Shown: piece by piece, positions 1 through 10,173 of the stretch
Numbering within the stretch: position 1 is the stretch's first letter
Layout: each line of letters opens with the position of its first letter
Assembly (NCBI RefSeq): GCF_031202265.1
Contig: NZ_CP100604.1
Span: forward strand, 6,058,501 to 6,122,500
Length of the DNA: 64,000 nt
Source: Bradyrhizobium sp. Ash2021
GTDB taxonomy: Bacteria > Pseudomonadota > Alphaproteobacteria > Rhizobiales > Xanthobacteraceae
Direction: 5' to 3'
Translations under genes and position numbers: made by a program
The notes under the pieces: model-generated
The model's database searches: none
Seen by the model: the letters and a program-made list of their open reading frames with translations, nothing else
What the model was told of the DNA's origin: nothing

Positions 1-309
1 TCCAACGATGGAAACAGCGACGAAGAGTGATGCGCGCGCGCCATATTTTCGTGCGCCCCAGCCGCCAAACAGAACAGATGCGAGGTAGGCCCACGAAAAG
101 GCGCTGAAGGCCAGCCCCATTTGGGTATTAGTGAGTTGGAAATGCGCCTTGAGAGGAGCGGCAGCCGCCGAGATGTTCACCCGATCAAGATACATGATCG
201 CGAACAGCACGCAGAGCATGGTGGTAACGACCGTGTGTGCCCTGAAAAGAGATCGGGCGACGGGCTGCATGACAGCCGTGCTGTCGGCGTCCTGATGAAC
301 TAGGGCCAT
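1..309 (-). CDS. MFS permease, 5' part only (ACS-type organic acid transporter)
   Basis: First 103 residues of a major facilitator superfamily transporter, cut by the window edge. A polar N-terminal tail of about 30 residues is followed by TM1 with the YLDRVN signature, then a TNTQMG segment and TM2. That order is typical of the anion:cation symporter branch, which carries organic acids such as glucarate or phthalate. The start is ATG at 309 with GGAGGA just upstream. It lies downstream of a GST and an aminotransferase on the same strand and may import their substrate. The substrate itself cannot be read from this fragment. Confidence 0.85.
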   Translation of the reverse strand, partial: MALVHQDADSTAVMQPVARSLFRAHTVVTTMLCVLFAIMYLDRVNISAAAAPLKAHFQLTNTQMGLAFSAFSWAYLASVLFGGWGARKYGARASLFVAVSIVG

Positions 310-404
310 ATCTCGCTCCTCCACCAAAACTCCTCGACGACGCTTTTATTGCGTCGTTCGTCCCTTTTTGTCGCGACCTAACACCTCTTGAGGGAATTTC
401 GTCG

Positions 405-1598
405 TTATTCGGCCGCCCGCGCTGCTGGTGGCCAATTGCCGCCGAGAATATCCATCGCCGCCTCTACGCCGCCTTTGCGGTGTGGAATGCCCCGCGCCTT
501 CAGACCCATTTCGATGCCTGACAAAGTCCCGGCGACGGTCAGGTTGTTGAAATCGCCGAGATGGCCGATCCGGAACACGCGATCGGCCAGTGGGCCCAAC
601 CCGTTGCCCAGCGACATGTTGGCGCGCGCGAGAATTTCACGCCGCAGTTCATCGGCAGAATGTCCTTCCGGCAGTCGCACCGCGGTGAGCGTCGATGAGT
701 ATTCCGCCTCGTTCACGCATTGGATGTCGAATCCCCAATGACGTACGGCCGTCCGAGTTGCGTTCGCCGCGCGGTCGTGCCGTGCAAATACCTGATTCAG
801 CCCCTCGTCATGCAGCATTTCCAGGGCGACCTTTAGCCCCTGCAGCAGGTTGGTCGAAGGCGTGTAGGGAAAAAACCCGTTTGCATTGGCCGCAAGCATG
901 TCGTCCCAAGCCAGGAACGCGCGGGGGAACCCTGAAGTCTTCGACGCCGCCAGCGCCTTGTCCGAAATGGCGTTGAAAGACAGGCCAGGCGGGAGCATCA
1001 GCCCTTTTTGCGAGCCACCTACCGTCACGTCGACACCCCATTCGTCGTGACGGTAGTCAATGGAGCCCAACGAAGAAATGGTATCGACAAGGAGGAGCGC
1101 CGGGTGCCCTGCCCGATCGATCGCCCGCCGCACCGCTGCGATGTCCGACGTGACGCCGGTGGAGGTCTCGTTATGGACGACGGCAACCGCCTTGTAGCTG
1201 CGCGTCTTGTCCTCTCGGAGTTTGGCCTCGATCACATCGGCATTCACGCCGGTCCGCCAGTCACCCTTAACGACCTCTGCCTCGAGGCCGAGACATTTTG
1301 TCATCTTGCTCCAGAGGGTGGAGAACCAGCCAGTCTCAAACATCAGCAACCGGTCGCCGGGCGACAACGTGTTTACAAGCGCGGCTTCCCAAGCACCCGT
1401 TCCGGAGGTCGGGTAGATGACGACCGGATTGCCGGTCTTGAAAACGGTACGTATACCGGCAAGAACTTCGTGGCCAAGTTCGGCGAACTCCGGTCCGCGA
1501 TGATCGATCGTCGGCTTCGCGATCGCAGCAAGAATCGGCAGCGGAGTATTGGTCGGTCCGGGAATTTGCAGGAAGTGGCGGCCGGTGTGCTGCTGCAT
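405..1598 (-). CDS. Serine-glyoxylate / alanine-glyoxylate-type aminotransferase
   Basis: Fold-type I PLP enzyme of the class V aminotransferase family, 397 residues, the usual length. The N-terminal PGPTNTPLP motif, the TSGTGAWE substrate and cofactor loop (about 64-71) and the PLP lysine K198 in GGSQKG are all visible. The family transfers the amino group of serine or alanine to glyoxylate. The start has GGAG eight bases before ATG. It lies 57 bp downstream of a GST gene and about 95 bp upstream of an MFS permease on the same strand, so a three-gene operon is likely. The exact amino donor is not decided by the sequence. Confidence 0.9.
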   Translation of the reverse strand: MQQHTGRHFLQIPGPTNTPLPILAAIAKPTIDHRGPEFAELGHEVLAGIRTVFKTGNPVVIYPTSGTGAWEAALVNTLSPGDRLLMFETGWFSTLWSKMTKCLGLEAEVVKGDWRTGVNADVIEAKLREDKTRSYKAVAVVHNETSTGVTSDIAAVRRAIDRAGHPALLLVDTISSLGSIDYRHDEWGVDVTVGGSQKGLMLPPGLSFNAISDKALAASKTSGFPRAFLAWDDMLAANANGFFPYTPSTNLLQGLKVALEMLHDEGLNQVFARHDRAANATRTAVRHWGFDIQCVNEAEYSSTLTAVRLPEGHSADELRREILARANMSLGNGLGPLADRVFRIGHLGDFNNLTVAGTLSGIEMGLKARGIPHRKGGVEAAMDILGGNWPPAARAAE

Positions 1599-1655
1599 TT
1601 AAGACTCCGAAAATGAGCTGAGACTAGCGGTGCGAAATGGATCGGCCGTCGCGTA

Positions 1656-2357
1656 TCAAGGTAGACCGTTGCGGCCATGCTCGCGGAAACCAGGTCGTTC
1701 AGTCATCAGTTCGTAGTACGCAGCAACGGCGGCGTAGTGAGGCCGAACCAGACCTGAGAGCATGAACCACCGATTGACCACCAGACCCATCGGAATATCG
1801 GCGATGGTGAAGTGATTCCCCATCATATAGGGACCATGGGCGGCCAGATGGCCGTTGAGCAATCCGATGACGTGGATTAGCTCCTTCTGTCCCTGCTCGA
1901 CGTACCATGGATGGTCGTACGGCGCTTCCTTCAACTGCCCGCCTAAGAACGCACCCCGCAACGCATGCGTGACATCGTAGGCGACCCAATCCATCCATTG
2001 TTCAATAGCCTGCCGCCCTCCGAAATCTTCGGGGTAGAGATCGGTGGCCCTGTGCTTGGCCGCAAGATAGCGGACGATCGTGTTGGATTCACGCATCACC
2101 CGGGTGCCGTCGATTACGACAGGCACCTGCCCCGTCAGATTGAGTTTAAGAAACTCCGCCGTGTTCGTCGGCTTGAAACCACGGCCAAAGTCCTCGCGCA
2201 CGAACGGAATGCCGATCTCGTCACAGACCCACAGAACCTTACGGACATTGAACGAATTCGCGCGGCCGAGCACTCTGAGCGGTCCGCCCGTGGCAGCCGA
2301 TAACGACTTAGCGGTCTGATCCGAACTTGATCTTAGTGTATCGCCCGCGTCCGACAT
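1656..2357 (-). CDS. Glutathione S-transferase family protein
   Basis: 233 residues with an N-terminal thioredoxin fold (from about residue 28, LRVLGRANSFNV) and a C-terminal all-alpha domain with the FTIADIPMG N-capping segment near residue 187. The GQVPVVIDG loop carries the cis-proline, and ESNTIVRYLA is the gamma-glutamyl binding motif. About 25 residues precede the fold, so a later start is possible. It probably heads an operon with the aminotransferase and MFS permease and is divergent from the LysR gene at 2458. It is closest in type to the 11.0 kb GST, also in this window. Confidence 0.85.
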   Translation of the reverse strand: MSDAGDTLRSSSDQTAKSLSAATGGPLRVLGRANSFNVRKVLWVCDEIGIPFVREDFGRGFKPTNTAEFLKLNLTGQVPVVIDGTRVMRESNTIVRYLAAKHRATDLYPEDFGGRQAIEQWMDWVAYDVTHALRGAFLGGQLKEAPYDHPWYVEQGQKELIHVIGLLNGHLAAHGPYMMGNHFTIADIPMGLVVNRWFMLSGLVRPHYAAVAAYYELMTERPGFREHGRNGLP

Positions 2358-2457
2358 GGCTGCTCCAGATTTTCGCTAATTCGCACTGGGACAGATTGAA
2401 CCGCAAACCTATTCTGATGTAAAATTGGAAAATCGGATCAATTCATGAGCACTATAA

Positions 2458-3384
2458 ATGAATGTCGCACTGCGCCAACTTCGGGCGTTTCTGGCCGTCG
2501 CCCGCCGCAGTAGCTTCACCCGCGCCGCGGAGGATGTGGGCTTGTCCCAAAGTGCATTAAGTCTGTCGGTGCGGCAACTCGAGAACGAGTTGGGCCTGAA
2601 GCTTCTCGACCGCACGACGCGTCAGGTCCAGTTGACGACGGTCGGGCAGACTTTGGTCGCTTCCGGATCCCGCCTGGTCGATGAACTTGATGCCACGCTG
2701 CGGGAGTTACGCGATATCGGCGAACAGCACCGAGGACGCGTCGTGATGGCGTGTGTCCCCGCGGTGGCCCGCAGCCTTATGCCGAAGTGTGTCGCGTATT
2801 GTTCGAGCAAGTGGCCGAGCATCTCGCTTAGCATCGACGACAGCGCGGCAAGCGAGGTGATCCGGAAGGTCGGCCGAGGAGAGGTCGAGTTCGGGATTGC
2901 AAGCGGAGAAATCGTTGGTTCCGATCTGGATGTTCAGTCGCTGATGGAGGATCCCTTTCGTCTGATATGCCGGCGCGACGATCTTCTCGCCAAACATCGG
3001 AACGTTCGTTGGGCGCAGCTCGCTGGCCGACGGCTTGTCATGCTGAACAATACTTCGGGAAGTCGTCAGGTCATCGAAGCTACGCTTGCGAGTATCGGAA
3101 CGCAGGTTGAGGTTTTTCTCGAGCTTGCCCAGCCGAGCTCTGTTCTCGGAATGGTCGAGGCTGGGGTCGGAATTGCGATCGTGCCGGAGCTCGCCGCCCC
3201 TCGCGGCGACGACGCCGCCCTCGCAACTTGCCGTCTTGTAAGACCGGAGGTGAGCCGTACCATCCTGTTGTTGCGGCGCAGAGACCGTTCGCTCTCACCG
3301 GCTGCCTCCGCTGTGTGGGCAGCGCTTGTCCATCTTTATCGGAATGCCAGCCGATCATATTCAATCCGCGGCAAGAGCGCCTAG
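2458..3384 (+). CDS. LysR-family transcriptional regulator
   Basis: 308 residues with a winged helix-turn-helix at about 5-62 (SSFTRAAEDVGLSQSALS) and a periplasmic-binding-like effector domain from about 90. LysR proteins usually control the divergent gene, and here the start lies 100 bp from the divergent GST/aminotransferase unit, so it probably regulates that unit in response to its substrate. The intergenic DNA is AT-richer than its surroundings. No single operator can be picked with confidence. Confidence 0.9.
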   Translation: MNVALRQLRAFLAVARRSSFTRAAEDVGLSQSALSLSVRQLENELGLKLLDRTTRQVQLTTVGQTLVASGSRLVDELDATLRELRDIGEQHRGRVVMACVPAVARSLMPKCVAYCSSKWPSISLSIDDSAASEVIRKVGRGEVEFGIASGEIVGSDLDVQSLMEDPFRLICRRDDLLAKHRNVRWAQLAGRRLVMLNNTSGSRQVIEATLASIGTQVEVFLELAQPSSVLGMVEAGVGIAIVPELAAPRGDDAALATCRLVRPEVSRTILLLRRRDRSLSPAASAVWAALVHLYRNASRSYSIRGKSA

Positions 3385-3497
3385 AAAGATGGATCAGGCT
3401 CGCACTATCCAGTCGCCAAAACTCCTCCGCGTAGACCGAGTTCCGTCGCGCGCCGCAGGCGGCCACGCGCTTGCGGGCAGCAGCGACCCTGATCGAA

Positions 3498-3986
3498 ATG
3501 CTATCAAGGAGCCGATGGGATACGGCGGCCCGCTGGGCTCCCTTTCCCCTGCGCCTGATAGCCGGGTATGGCTTCATGGAACATGGTTTCGCCAAACTCG
3601 CCAGGGGCTGGGAAGCCTTCGCGGCGATCTTGCATGCGATCGGCGTGCCCGCACAAAATTTCATGGCATGGTCCACGATAATGATCGAAGTATTCGGAGG
3701 TTTGGCAATAATTTTGGGCGCTTTCGTCACGCTTGTCAGCATACCGCTGGCAGCGGTTTTGCTGGTAGCCATGTTTACCGTGCATCTGCCTTACGGGTTC
3801 AGCTCGATCAAGCTCATAGCGGTGACTGCTGCCGGCGCGTAGTTCGGGCAGCCGGGCTATGAAACTGACGTGCTGTACCTTGCCTGCCTTGCGGCCCTTG
3901 TGCTGGGAGGTTCTGGGCCCTTGGCAGTAGATGGCTTGATCCGAAAGCACATCCTCTCCATGATTGCTCACGACTTCCGCAAATAG
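3498..3986 (+). pseudogene. DoxX-family membrane protein with an in-frame amber codon
   Basis: A DoxX protein (PLRLIAGYGFMEHGFAKL, four expected TM helices) reads in frame from ATG 3498 (or TTG 3471) to a TAG at 3840-3842. The same frame then continues for 47 codons with the normal DoxX tail (FGQPGYE, TM4, VDGLIRK) to a stop at 3984-3986. Family members usually carry another residue at the amber position, and CAG to TAG is the simplest explanation. The product is either truncated after three helices, made by readthrough, or dead. It follows the LysR gene on the same strand. Confidence 0.8.
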
Positions 3987-4263
3987 CACATTTTTGTTGT
4001 AGAAGTCGCCGCTGCCAATTGGGCCGTTGTGCCTCTCCGTTGGCCCTGACGTGTTTGCTATGTCGCCTCAGCGTTTCCGGCGATCGGTCGTGCGTTGCGA
4101 TAAGGCTCTTTCGCTCGGTACAGAACTTGACCTGAAGCGGGAGGCCAACCGAGCCCAGAAATGACGGCCAGGTTATCCCGGCGTCTCTCCGGTGCTTCGG
4201 CTCCCATCGCGTTGTCCGGACAAGTAGTAGAGACGACAAACCTTTCTAGCAGGAATGCGACTG

Positions 4264-5112
4264 CTAAGCTGGTTTGAGAGCCAGCGATAGGATTTGCCCG
4301 ACAGGCAGCATCTTGGCGATCAGTGTCGTCCTGAAAAGATCCAGCGCGCGCACTAGAGCCTCTCGTGCCGCTTCAGGGGCAGGTGGAAAGCCCACTCCCG
4401 GGCTCGATATCAACTCGCCAGCGATCCTTTCGGCTGCCTGTATCGTTTCCTGACGCAAGCGGGTCAGTTCGCCCGATTGCGCCAGCGAGGCTAGGAGCGC
4501 TGTAGTAACCGCGAGACTGCTCGGCCATAGCGCTAAATGCCGAAACAGGCTCGCGACCATCGTCGGCTGCCCTTCCTCCCCCAGACCGTTGACGAAGTAG
4601 ACCAGACTCCTGATGTCGGGCGCTAGTGCATCAAGTTTCGGAACAGAAGGAATTGCGGCAATCGGCGCTCCGCTAGGTACCTCCATCCAATCCAGCATCG
4701 CGTCGTTCGAGCAGTAAGCGGGGTTACGCGCGACATGGGCGAGCGCGGTGATGCCGATGATATTGGCTGCATTTGTCAAATTATACTGAGCAACAAGAGA
4801 GCGAATGCCGGTGAGGTCAGAATCGGAAAGTCCGACGATACGCCAGAGCGATGTGGGAAGAATTATCGCGACATTCGCGGCCGGCATGGCCGCTGCGGCC
4901 CTCAACAGACCATCATAACCCCAATTCATGCGGATGCAGCCCCACACCCATTCGAGGCCGCCTGGGATGGTCGCAAGGTGCCGGTAGATCAGATTGACGA
5001 GCGGCGTGCCCGAAGCGCGCTTGATATCGGCATAAATACGGGCGACGGCCGCAGAAGCGTCTTCCTGCCGAATTTCGGGCAAGACGGGGAGCTGTGAAAA
5101 GGCGCTAGACAT
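4264..5112 (-). CDS. DehI-family protein (2-haloacid dehalogenase-like)
   Basis: 282 residues showing the two-fold internal repeat of the DehI family. In the N half, an ARIYADIK segment is followed by VNLIYRHLATIPG. In the C half, a LVYFVNGLGE segment is followed by MVASLFRHLALWP. DehI of Pseudomonas putida removes halide from 2-haloacids without a covalent ester. Sequence divergence is large, so the activity here is inferred only from fold and repeat pattern. A second, broken copy lies at 17934-18715. The promoter region holds a 14-bp palindrome (5200-5213) and a TetR-type palindrome (5225-5240). Confidence 0.65.
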   Translation of the reverse strand: MSSAFSQLPVLPEIRQEDASAAVARIYADIKRASGTPLVNLIYRHLATIPGGLEWVWGCIRMNWGYDGLLRAAAAMPAANVAIILPTSLWRIVGLSDSDLTGIRSLVAQYNLTNAANIIGITALAHVARNPAYCSNDAMLDWMEVPSGAPIAAIPSVPKLDALAPDIRSLVYFVNGLGEEGQPTMVASLFRHLALWPSSLAVTTALLASLAQSGELTRLRQETIQAAERIAGELISSPGVGFPPAPEAAREALVRALDLFRTTLIAKMLPVGQILSLALKPA

Positions 5113-5199
5113 GTCGTCTGTGCTCTCAGTTATGTTAATCGACGTGTCCGACAGACCGGTGTCGCAACAACGCCATTTCGATCACTGATGGTTGATCGG

Positions 5200-5213
5200 G
5201 TGACAATTGTCAC
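5200..5213. promoter_or_regulatory. Perfect 14-bp palindrome upstream of the DehI-like gene
   Basis: GTGACAATTGTCAC is self-complementary along its whole length and lies 88 bp before the DehI-like start, between that gene and the LysR gene end. It may be an operator. The binding protein is not known. Confidence 0.45.
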
Positions 5214-5224
5214 TTGTCCCATTT

Positions 5225-5240
5225 TAGATCGTACGTTCTA
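5225..5240. promoter_or_regulatory. TetR-type palindrome TAGAnCGTACGnTCTA
   Basis: A 16-bp near-perfect inverted repeat (TAGATCGTACGTTCTA) just downstream of the LysR gene and upstream of the DehI-like gene. The same pattern recurs at 32354-32369 (TAGACCGTACGCTCTA), and a related one sits before the TetR gene at 19858. The form is typical of TetR-family operators. Confidence 0.5.
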
Positions 5241-5242
5241 CA

Positions 5243-6130
5243 TTACAAGTCCTCGGCCTCTGGCAACGGCACGCTTGTGAATTCCCCTATGACTAGAGTG
5301 GCTTCTAAAGAACCGAGACTGTCGCTGTCGCCGGCCTCGCAATAGACCAATTCCACCGTTGGCAGCTGCGGCAGACGCATGCCATGACGGACGACCCGCA
5401 GTGGCGGCGCGACCAGCGCGCGGGCGAGGACGGTGATCCCCATTCCCTCCACCGCCGCCGACTTGAGGCATTCAAAGCTCGGGCTGACGAAACTGAGATG
5501 CCAGGACCGCTTGTGGTCCTTCAGCGCGGCGATGGCGAAGCGGCGATAGGCGCAGCCTTCGGGAAATAAGATCAGCGGTACCGACTGATTGTCATCGCCC
5601 AAATAATTCGGCCCGCTGACCCAGACCAGTTGTTCGCGCAGCGCCACGGTCCCGTTCTTTGCCCCCGTTTCCTGTTTGAAAAAGGCAAGATCGAACTCGC
5701 CGCGCATGCTACGCTTCATCAAATTTTCGGATTGATTGGCCTCGACCTCCAGTCCAACCATGGGATGCCTGTTCTTGAAGCGCGCCAGCCATGTCGTGAA
5801 ATCGCGACCAAAGAAATCAAGCGGCACACCGAGCCGCACAAAACCGGTGAGTACGTCATCGGACATCGAGGCATAGGCCTCATCGTTGAGTTGCAGAATC
5901 TTTCGCGCGTACTGCACGAGTTTGCCGCCTTCCGAGGTCAGTTCGAGCACACGACCCTTGCGCCGCGTCAGCAGCGCCTTGCCGACCTGGGTTTCGAGTT
6001 TCGCGATCTGCTGGCTGATCGTCGATTGGGAGCGGCCGACGGTTTCCGCCGCGCGCGAAAAGCTCATGCTGTCGGCGATGACCAGAAACGAGCGCAGGCA
6101 GTCGATATCGAAGTTCACCGAGATCTCCAT
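5243..6130 (-). CDS. LysR-family transcriptional regulator
   Basis: 295 residues with an N-terminal HTH (MSFSRAAETVGRSQSTIS, about 21-38) and an effector domain of the LrhA/HexA-like type. It is divergent from the DUF485/SSS transporter unit starting at 6351, with 220 bp between the starts, so it probably controls uptake and catabolism of the acid handled by that unit. The intact DehI-like gene lies 130 bp downstream on the same strand and may share its control. Confidence 0.9.
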   Translation of the reverse strand: MEISVNFDIDCLRSFLVIADSMSFSRAAETVGRSQSTISQQIAKLETQVGKALLTRRKGRVLELTSEGGKLVQYARKILQLNDEAYASMSDDVLTGFVRLGVPLDFFGRDFTTWLARFKNRHPMVGLEVEANQSENLMKRSMRGEFDLAFFKQETGAKNGTVALREQLVWVSGPNYLGDDNQSVPLILFPEGCAYRRFAIAALKDHKRSWHLSFVSPSFECLKSAAVEGMGITVLARALVAPPLRVVRHGMRLPQLPTVELVYCEAGDSDSLGSLEATLVIGEFTSVPLPEAEDL

Positions 6131-6350
6131 AATCGCAAAATACGATATCGATCATCGTTATTATTCATTTTGCCACTTCAGACACCGTCCGTAAAGACGT
6201 AGTAGCCGCTTTGCGCATAATGACGCCCAAGGACTGGCCAACCCCGCTGCAATGCGGGACGCAAATCGCCCCGCGCCTTCCGCGCATCGCATAATCGATG
6301 CCGAGAGCGTGAAGGACGCGATTTGATGACAAAAACGCGGGAGGGGAATC

Positions 6351-6665
6351 GTGGCTCGCAACGGGACATCGCTTGAGGCTGCGCACGCCTCGGTCAAGGA
6401 GTTGATCGCCGGGAAGCTGAAGTATCTGGTGCCGATGACGATCATTTTCATAGTCAGTTATATCGGCCTGACCGTATTCGCCGGTTTCGCCAAAGACCTG
6501 ATGGGCATGAAGATCGCCGGCGCGGTCAATCTGGGCTTCGCGCTGATCGCGCTCAACTATCTGCTGTCATGGGTCCTCGCGATCGTCTACGGGCGCATCG
6601 CCGCCGGCAAGTTCGATCCACTCGCCGCGAGGGCTGCGATGGAGATCTCCGGGCGGGGAAATTGA
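6351..6665 (+). CDS. DUF485 small membrane protein, partner of the SSS symporter
   Basis: 104 residues with two hydrophobic helices (about 25-45 and 60-82) and short cytoplasmic ends, the DUF485 (YjcH-like) layout. The GTG start has GGAGGGGAAT directly upstream. It ends one base before the ATG of the sodium:solute symporter, the same order as yjcH-actP in enterobacteria, where the small protein accompanies the acetate permease. Its biochemical role is unknown in the family. Confidence 0.85.
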   Translation: MARNGTSLEAAHASVKELIAGKLKYLVPMTIIFIVSYIGLTVFAGFAKDLMGMKIAGAVNLGFALIALNYLLSWVLAIVYGRIAAGKFDPLAARAAMEISGRGN

Positions 6666-6666
6666 G

Positions 6667-8190
<1,524 letters not shown>

Positions 8191-8220
8191 ATGGGCAGCT
8201 GCGCTTGCTGAAAGAAGTCA

Positions 8221-8249
8221 GCCGCGGTTCACCGCGGCCGATCGGTTTT
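8221..8249 (+). terminator. GC hairpin after the symporter gene, possible weak terminator
   Basis: GCCGCGG-TTCA-CCGCGGC forms a perfect 7-bp stem, followed eight bases later by TTTT. It lies between the symporter stop and the dehalogenase start, so it may attenuate readthrough and not fully stop it. Confidence 0.4.
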
Positions 8250-8282
8250 ACTCCACAACCCGTGAGATAAAGGGTCCGCCCT

Positions 8283-9029
8283 GTGACGATCAAAGCTGTT
8301 GTTTTCGATGCCTATGGCACCCTCTACGATATCCAATCGGTAGCCGCGATCACTGATGAAGCCTTCCCCGGATATGGCGAGATCATCACCCAGATCTGGC
8401 GTCTGAAGCAGCTGGAATACACCTGGCTGCGATCGCTGATGCAGCGCTATGAGGACTTCTCGATCATCACGCGCGAGTCGTTAGCCTACACGCTGCGATG
8501 CCTCGGGCTGAAGAACGATCCTGGCGTGTTCGAGCGTATCATGGGCAAGTACGCCCATCTCGATCTTTATCCCGACGCGAAGGCAACGCTCGCGGCGATG
8601 AAGGGTCGCAAGCTCGCGATACTGTCGAACGGCAGCACCGATATGCTCAATTCTCTTGTTGGCAATACGGGGCTGGACCGGATCCTGGATGCCACGATCA
8701 GCGTCGATTCCAAACAGATCTTCAAGCCGGCCCCTGATGCCTACACGCTAATCGAAACGAATCTCGGGGTCGCGCCTGCCGACGTGCTGTTCGTGTCCTC
8801 AAATCCGTTCGATGCTTGCGGCGCCAAGGCGTTCGGCCTGAAAGTAGCGTGGATCGAGCGGGTGACGCCCGAGGCCATGGCCGAGGCCTGCCAGAAAAGC
8901 GATCTCATCGCACCGCTGACCATGTTCAGGGCACTCCGGATGCAGATGGATCAGCTGGGCCTTGAACCAGACTATCGCGTCGACGGGCTCTCCGCGCTGG
9001 TCGAAATCTTGTCGTCGATGCCGAGTTAG
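8283..9029 (+). CDS. HAD-superfamily haloacid dehalogenase, type II (L-2-haloacid dehalogenase-like)
   Basis: 248 residues, GTG start. HAD motifs: nucleophile D9 in VVFDAYGTLYD, the SNGS loop near residue 117, lysine in IFKPAP near 150, and SSNPFDACGA near 175 where type II dehalogenases carry the second acidic residue. Type II enzymes hydrolyse L-2-haloacids to D-2-hydroxyacids in the cytoplasm. The neighbouring permease and racemase/dehydratase genes fit a hydroxyacid pathway. Some homologues act on other small phosphates or halides, so substrate remains open. Confidence 0.85.
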   Translation: MTIKAVVFDAYGTLYDIQSVAAITDEAFPGYGEIITQIWRLKQLEYTWLRSLMQRYEDFSIITRESLAYTLRCLGLKNDPGVFERIMGKYAHLDLYPDAKATLAAMKGRKLAILSNGSTDMLNSLVGNTGLDRILDATISVDSKQIFKPAPDAYTLIETNLGVAPADVLFVSSNPFDACGAKAFGLKVAWIERVTPEAMAEACQKSDLIAPLTMFRALRMQMDQLGLEPDYRVDGLSALVEILSSMPS

Positions 9030-9075
9030 CCGATTCCGCTGGCCGCTTTAGCCTGCTCCAGGAGGAACAGATGCC

Positions 9076-10170
9076 ATGAGCAACAGTAAGCTTACGCTCC
9101 GCTCGCTCACGGCCACGGCCGTCACGCTTCCGATGAAGCGACCGCTCGGTACAAGCGCAAGAAGCATCGACGATGCGTGTCTGCTGCTCGTCGATCTCCT
9201 GACCCAGGATGGCATCGAGGGGCGCGCCTATGCGTTCTGTTACCTGCCGTCTATTGCCCGTTCACTTGTCCCGATTGTCGCCGAGCTAAGTGACGCGCTG
9301 ACAGGGCTGCCGTTGGCACCGCTCGATCTCGCGCAGCGCGTTTCACGTCATTTCAGGCTTCCCGGCGTAACCGGTCCGCTGGCGATGGTTGCTTCATCGG
9401 TTGATACGGCTGCTTGGGACGCGCTCGCGAAGTCCGCCGGGCTGCCGCTTGCAACCTATCTGGGGGCTGACCTGCAACCCATCCCGGCCTACAACAGCAA
9501 TGGGCTTGGACTGATGTCGCCGGAGGCCGCGGCCGATGAGGCCGAGGCCTTGCTTGAGAGCGGATTTGCTGCTGTCAAGCTGCGCCTTGGCCGAGCCGAT
9601 TTTCATCAAGACCTTGCAGCCGTCAAGGCAGTGCGACGCCGCCTGCCCGATCGGGTGCGGTTGATGGTCGATTTCAATCAGGCGCTGACGTTTTCGGACG
9701 CCATGAAATATGCATTGGCGCTCGATGTCGAAGGCGTCTACTGGATTGAAGAGCCGATCCGGCATGACGACTACCGGCACATGGCGCTGATCGCGCAGGC
9801 CGCGAAGACACCCATACAGATTGGCGAGAACTTCACAGGGCTGCCGCCGATGGCTGCGGCCCTGGCGGCTGGAGCGTCGGACTACGTCATGCTTGATCTT
9901 GACCGCATCGGCGGGGTCACCGGCTGGCAGCGCGCGGCGGGGCTTGCCGCCGCCTACAATCGCGAAGTCTCGTCCCATCTTTTTCCGGAAGTGAGCGCGC
10001 ATCTACTCGCTGCGACGCCAGGCCGTCATTGGCTCGAATACGTCGATTGGGCCGATTCGATTTTGCAAGAGCCAATCCAGATCAGGGACGGCATGGCCAT
10101 TATTCCGTCCCGCGCCGGCAACGGCTTGTCCTGGAACACCGATGTCGTCGCAAAATATAGACTGGACTAA
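9076..10170 (+). CDS. Enolase-superfamily enzyme, mandelate racemase subgroup
   Basis: 364 residues with an N-terminal capping domain and a TIM barrel. Metal ligands correspond to D199 (VDFNQ), E225 (WIEEP) and E251 (IGENF). The D274-H301 dyad and E321 of mandelate racemase are all kept, and the C-terminal SSHLFPE...AHLLAATP block is strikingly close to true mandelate racemase. The strand-2 K-x-K base motif, however, reads K168-L-R170. This suggests a changed base on one face, as in one-base dehydratases, or a different substrate. RBS GGAGGA lies nine bases before ATG. It is four bases from the next gene. Confidence 0.88.
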   Translation: MSNSKLTLRSLTATAVTLPMKRPLGTSARSIDDACLLLVDLLTQDGIEGRAYAFCYLPSIARSLVPIVAELSDALTGLPLAPLDLAQRVSRHFRLPGVTGPLAMVASSVDTAAWDALAKSAGLPLATYLGADLQPIPAYNSNGLGLMSPEAAADEAEALLESGFAAVKLRLGRADFHQDLAAVKAVRRRLPDRVRLMVDFNQALTFSDAMKYALALDVEGVYWIEEPIRHDDYRHMALIAQAAKTPIQIGENFTGLPPMAAALAAGASDYVMLDLDRIGGVTGWQRAAGLAAAYNREVSSHLFPEVSAHLLAATPGRHWLEYVDWADSILQEPIQIRDGMAIIPSRAGNGLSWNTDVVAKYRLD

Positions 10171-10173
10171 GCG

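Noticed and set aside
3814..4239. Minus-strand frame after the DoxX gene
   Set aside because: Overlaps the DoxX tail in antisense and has no coding character.
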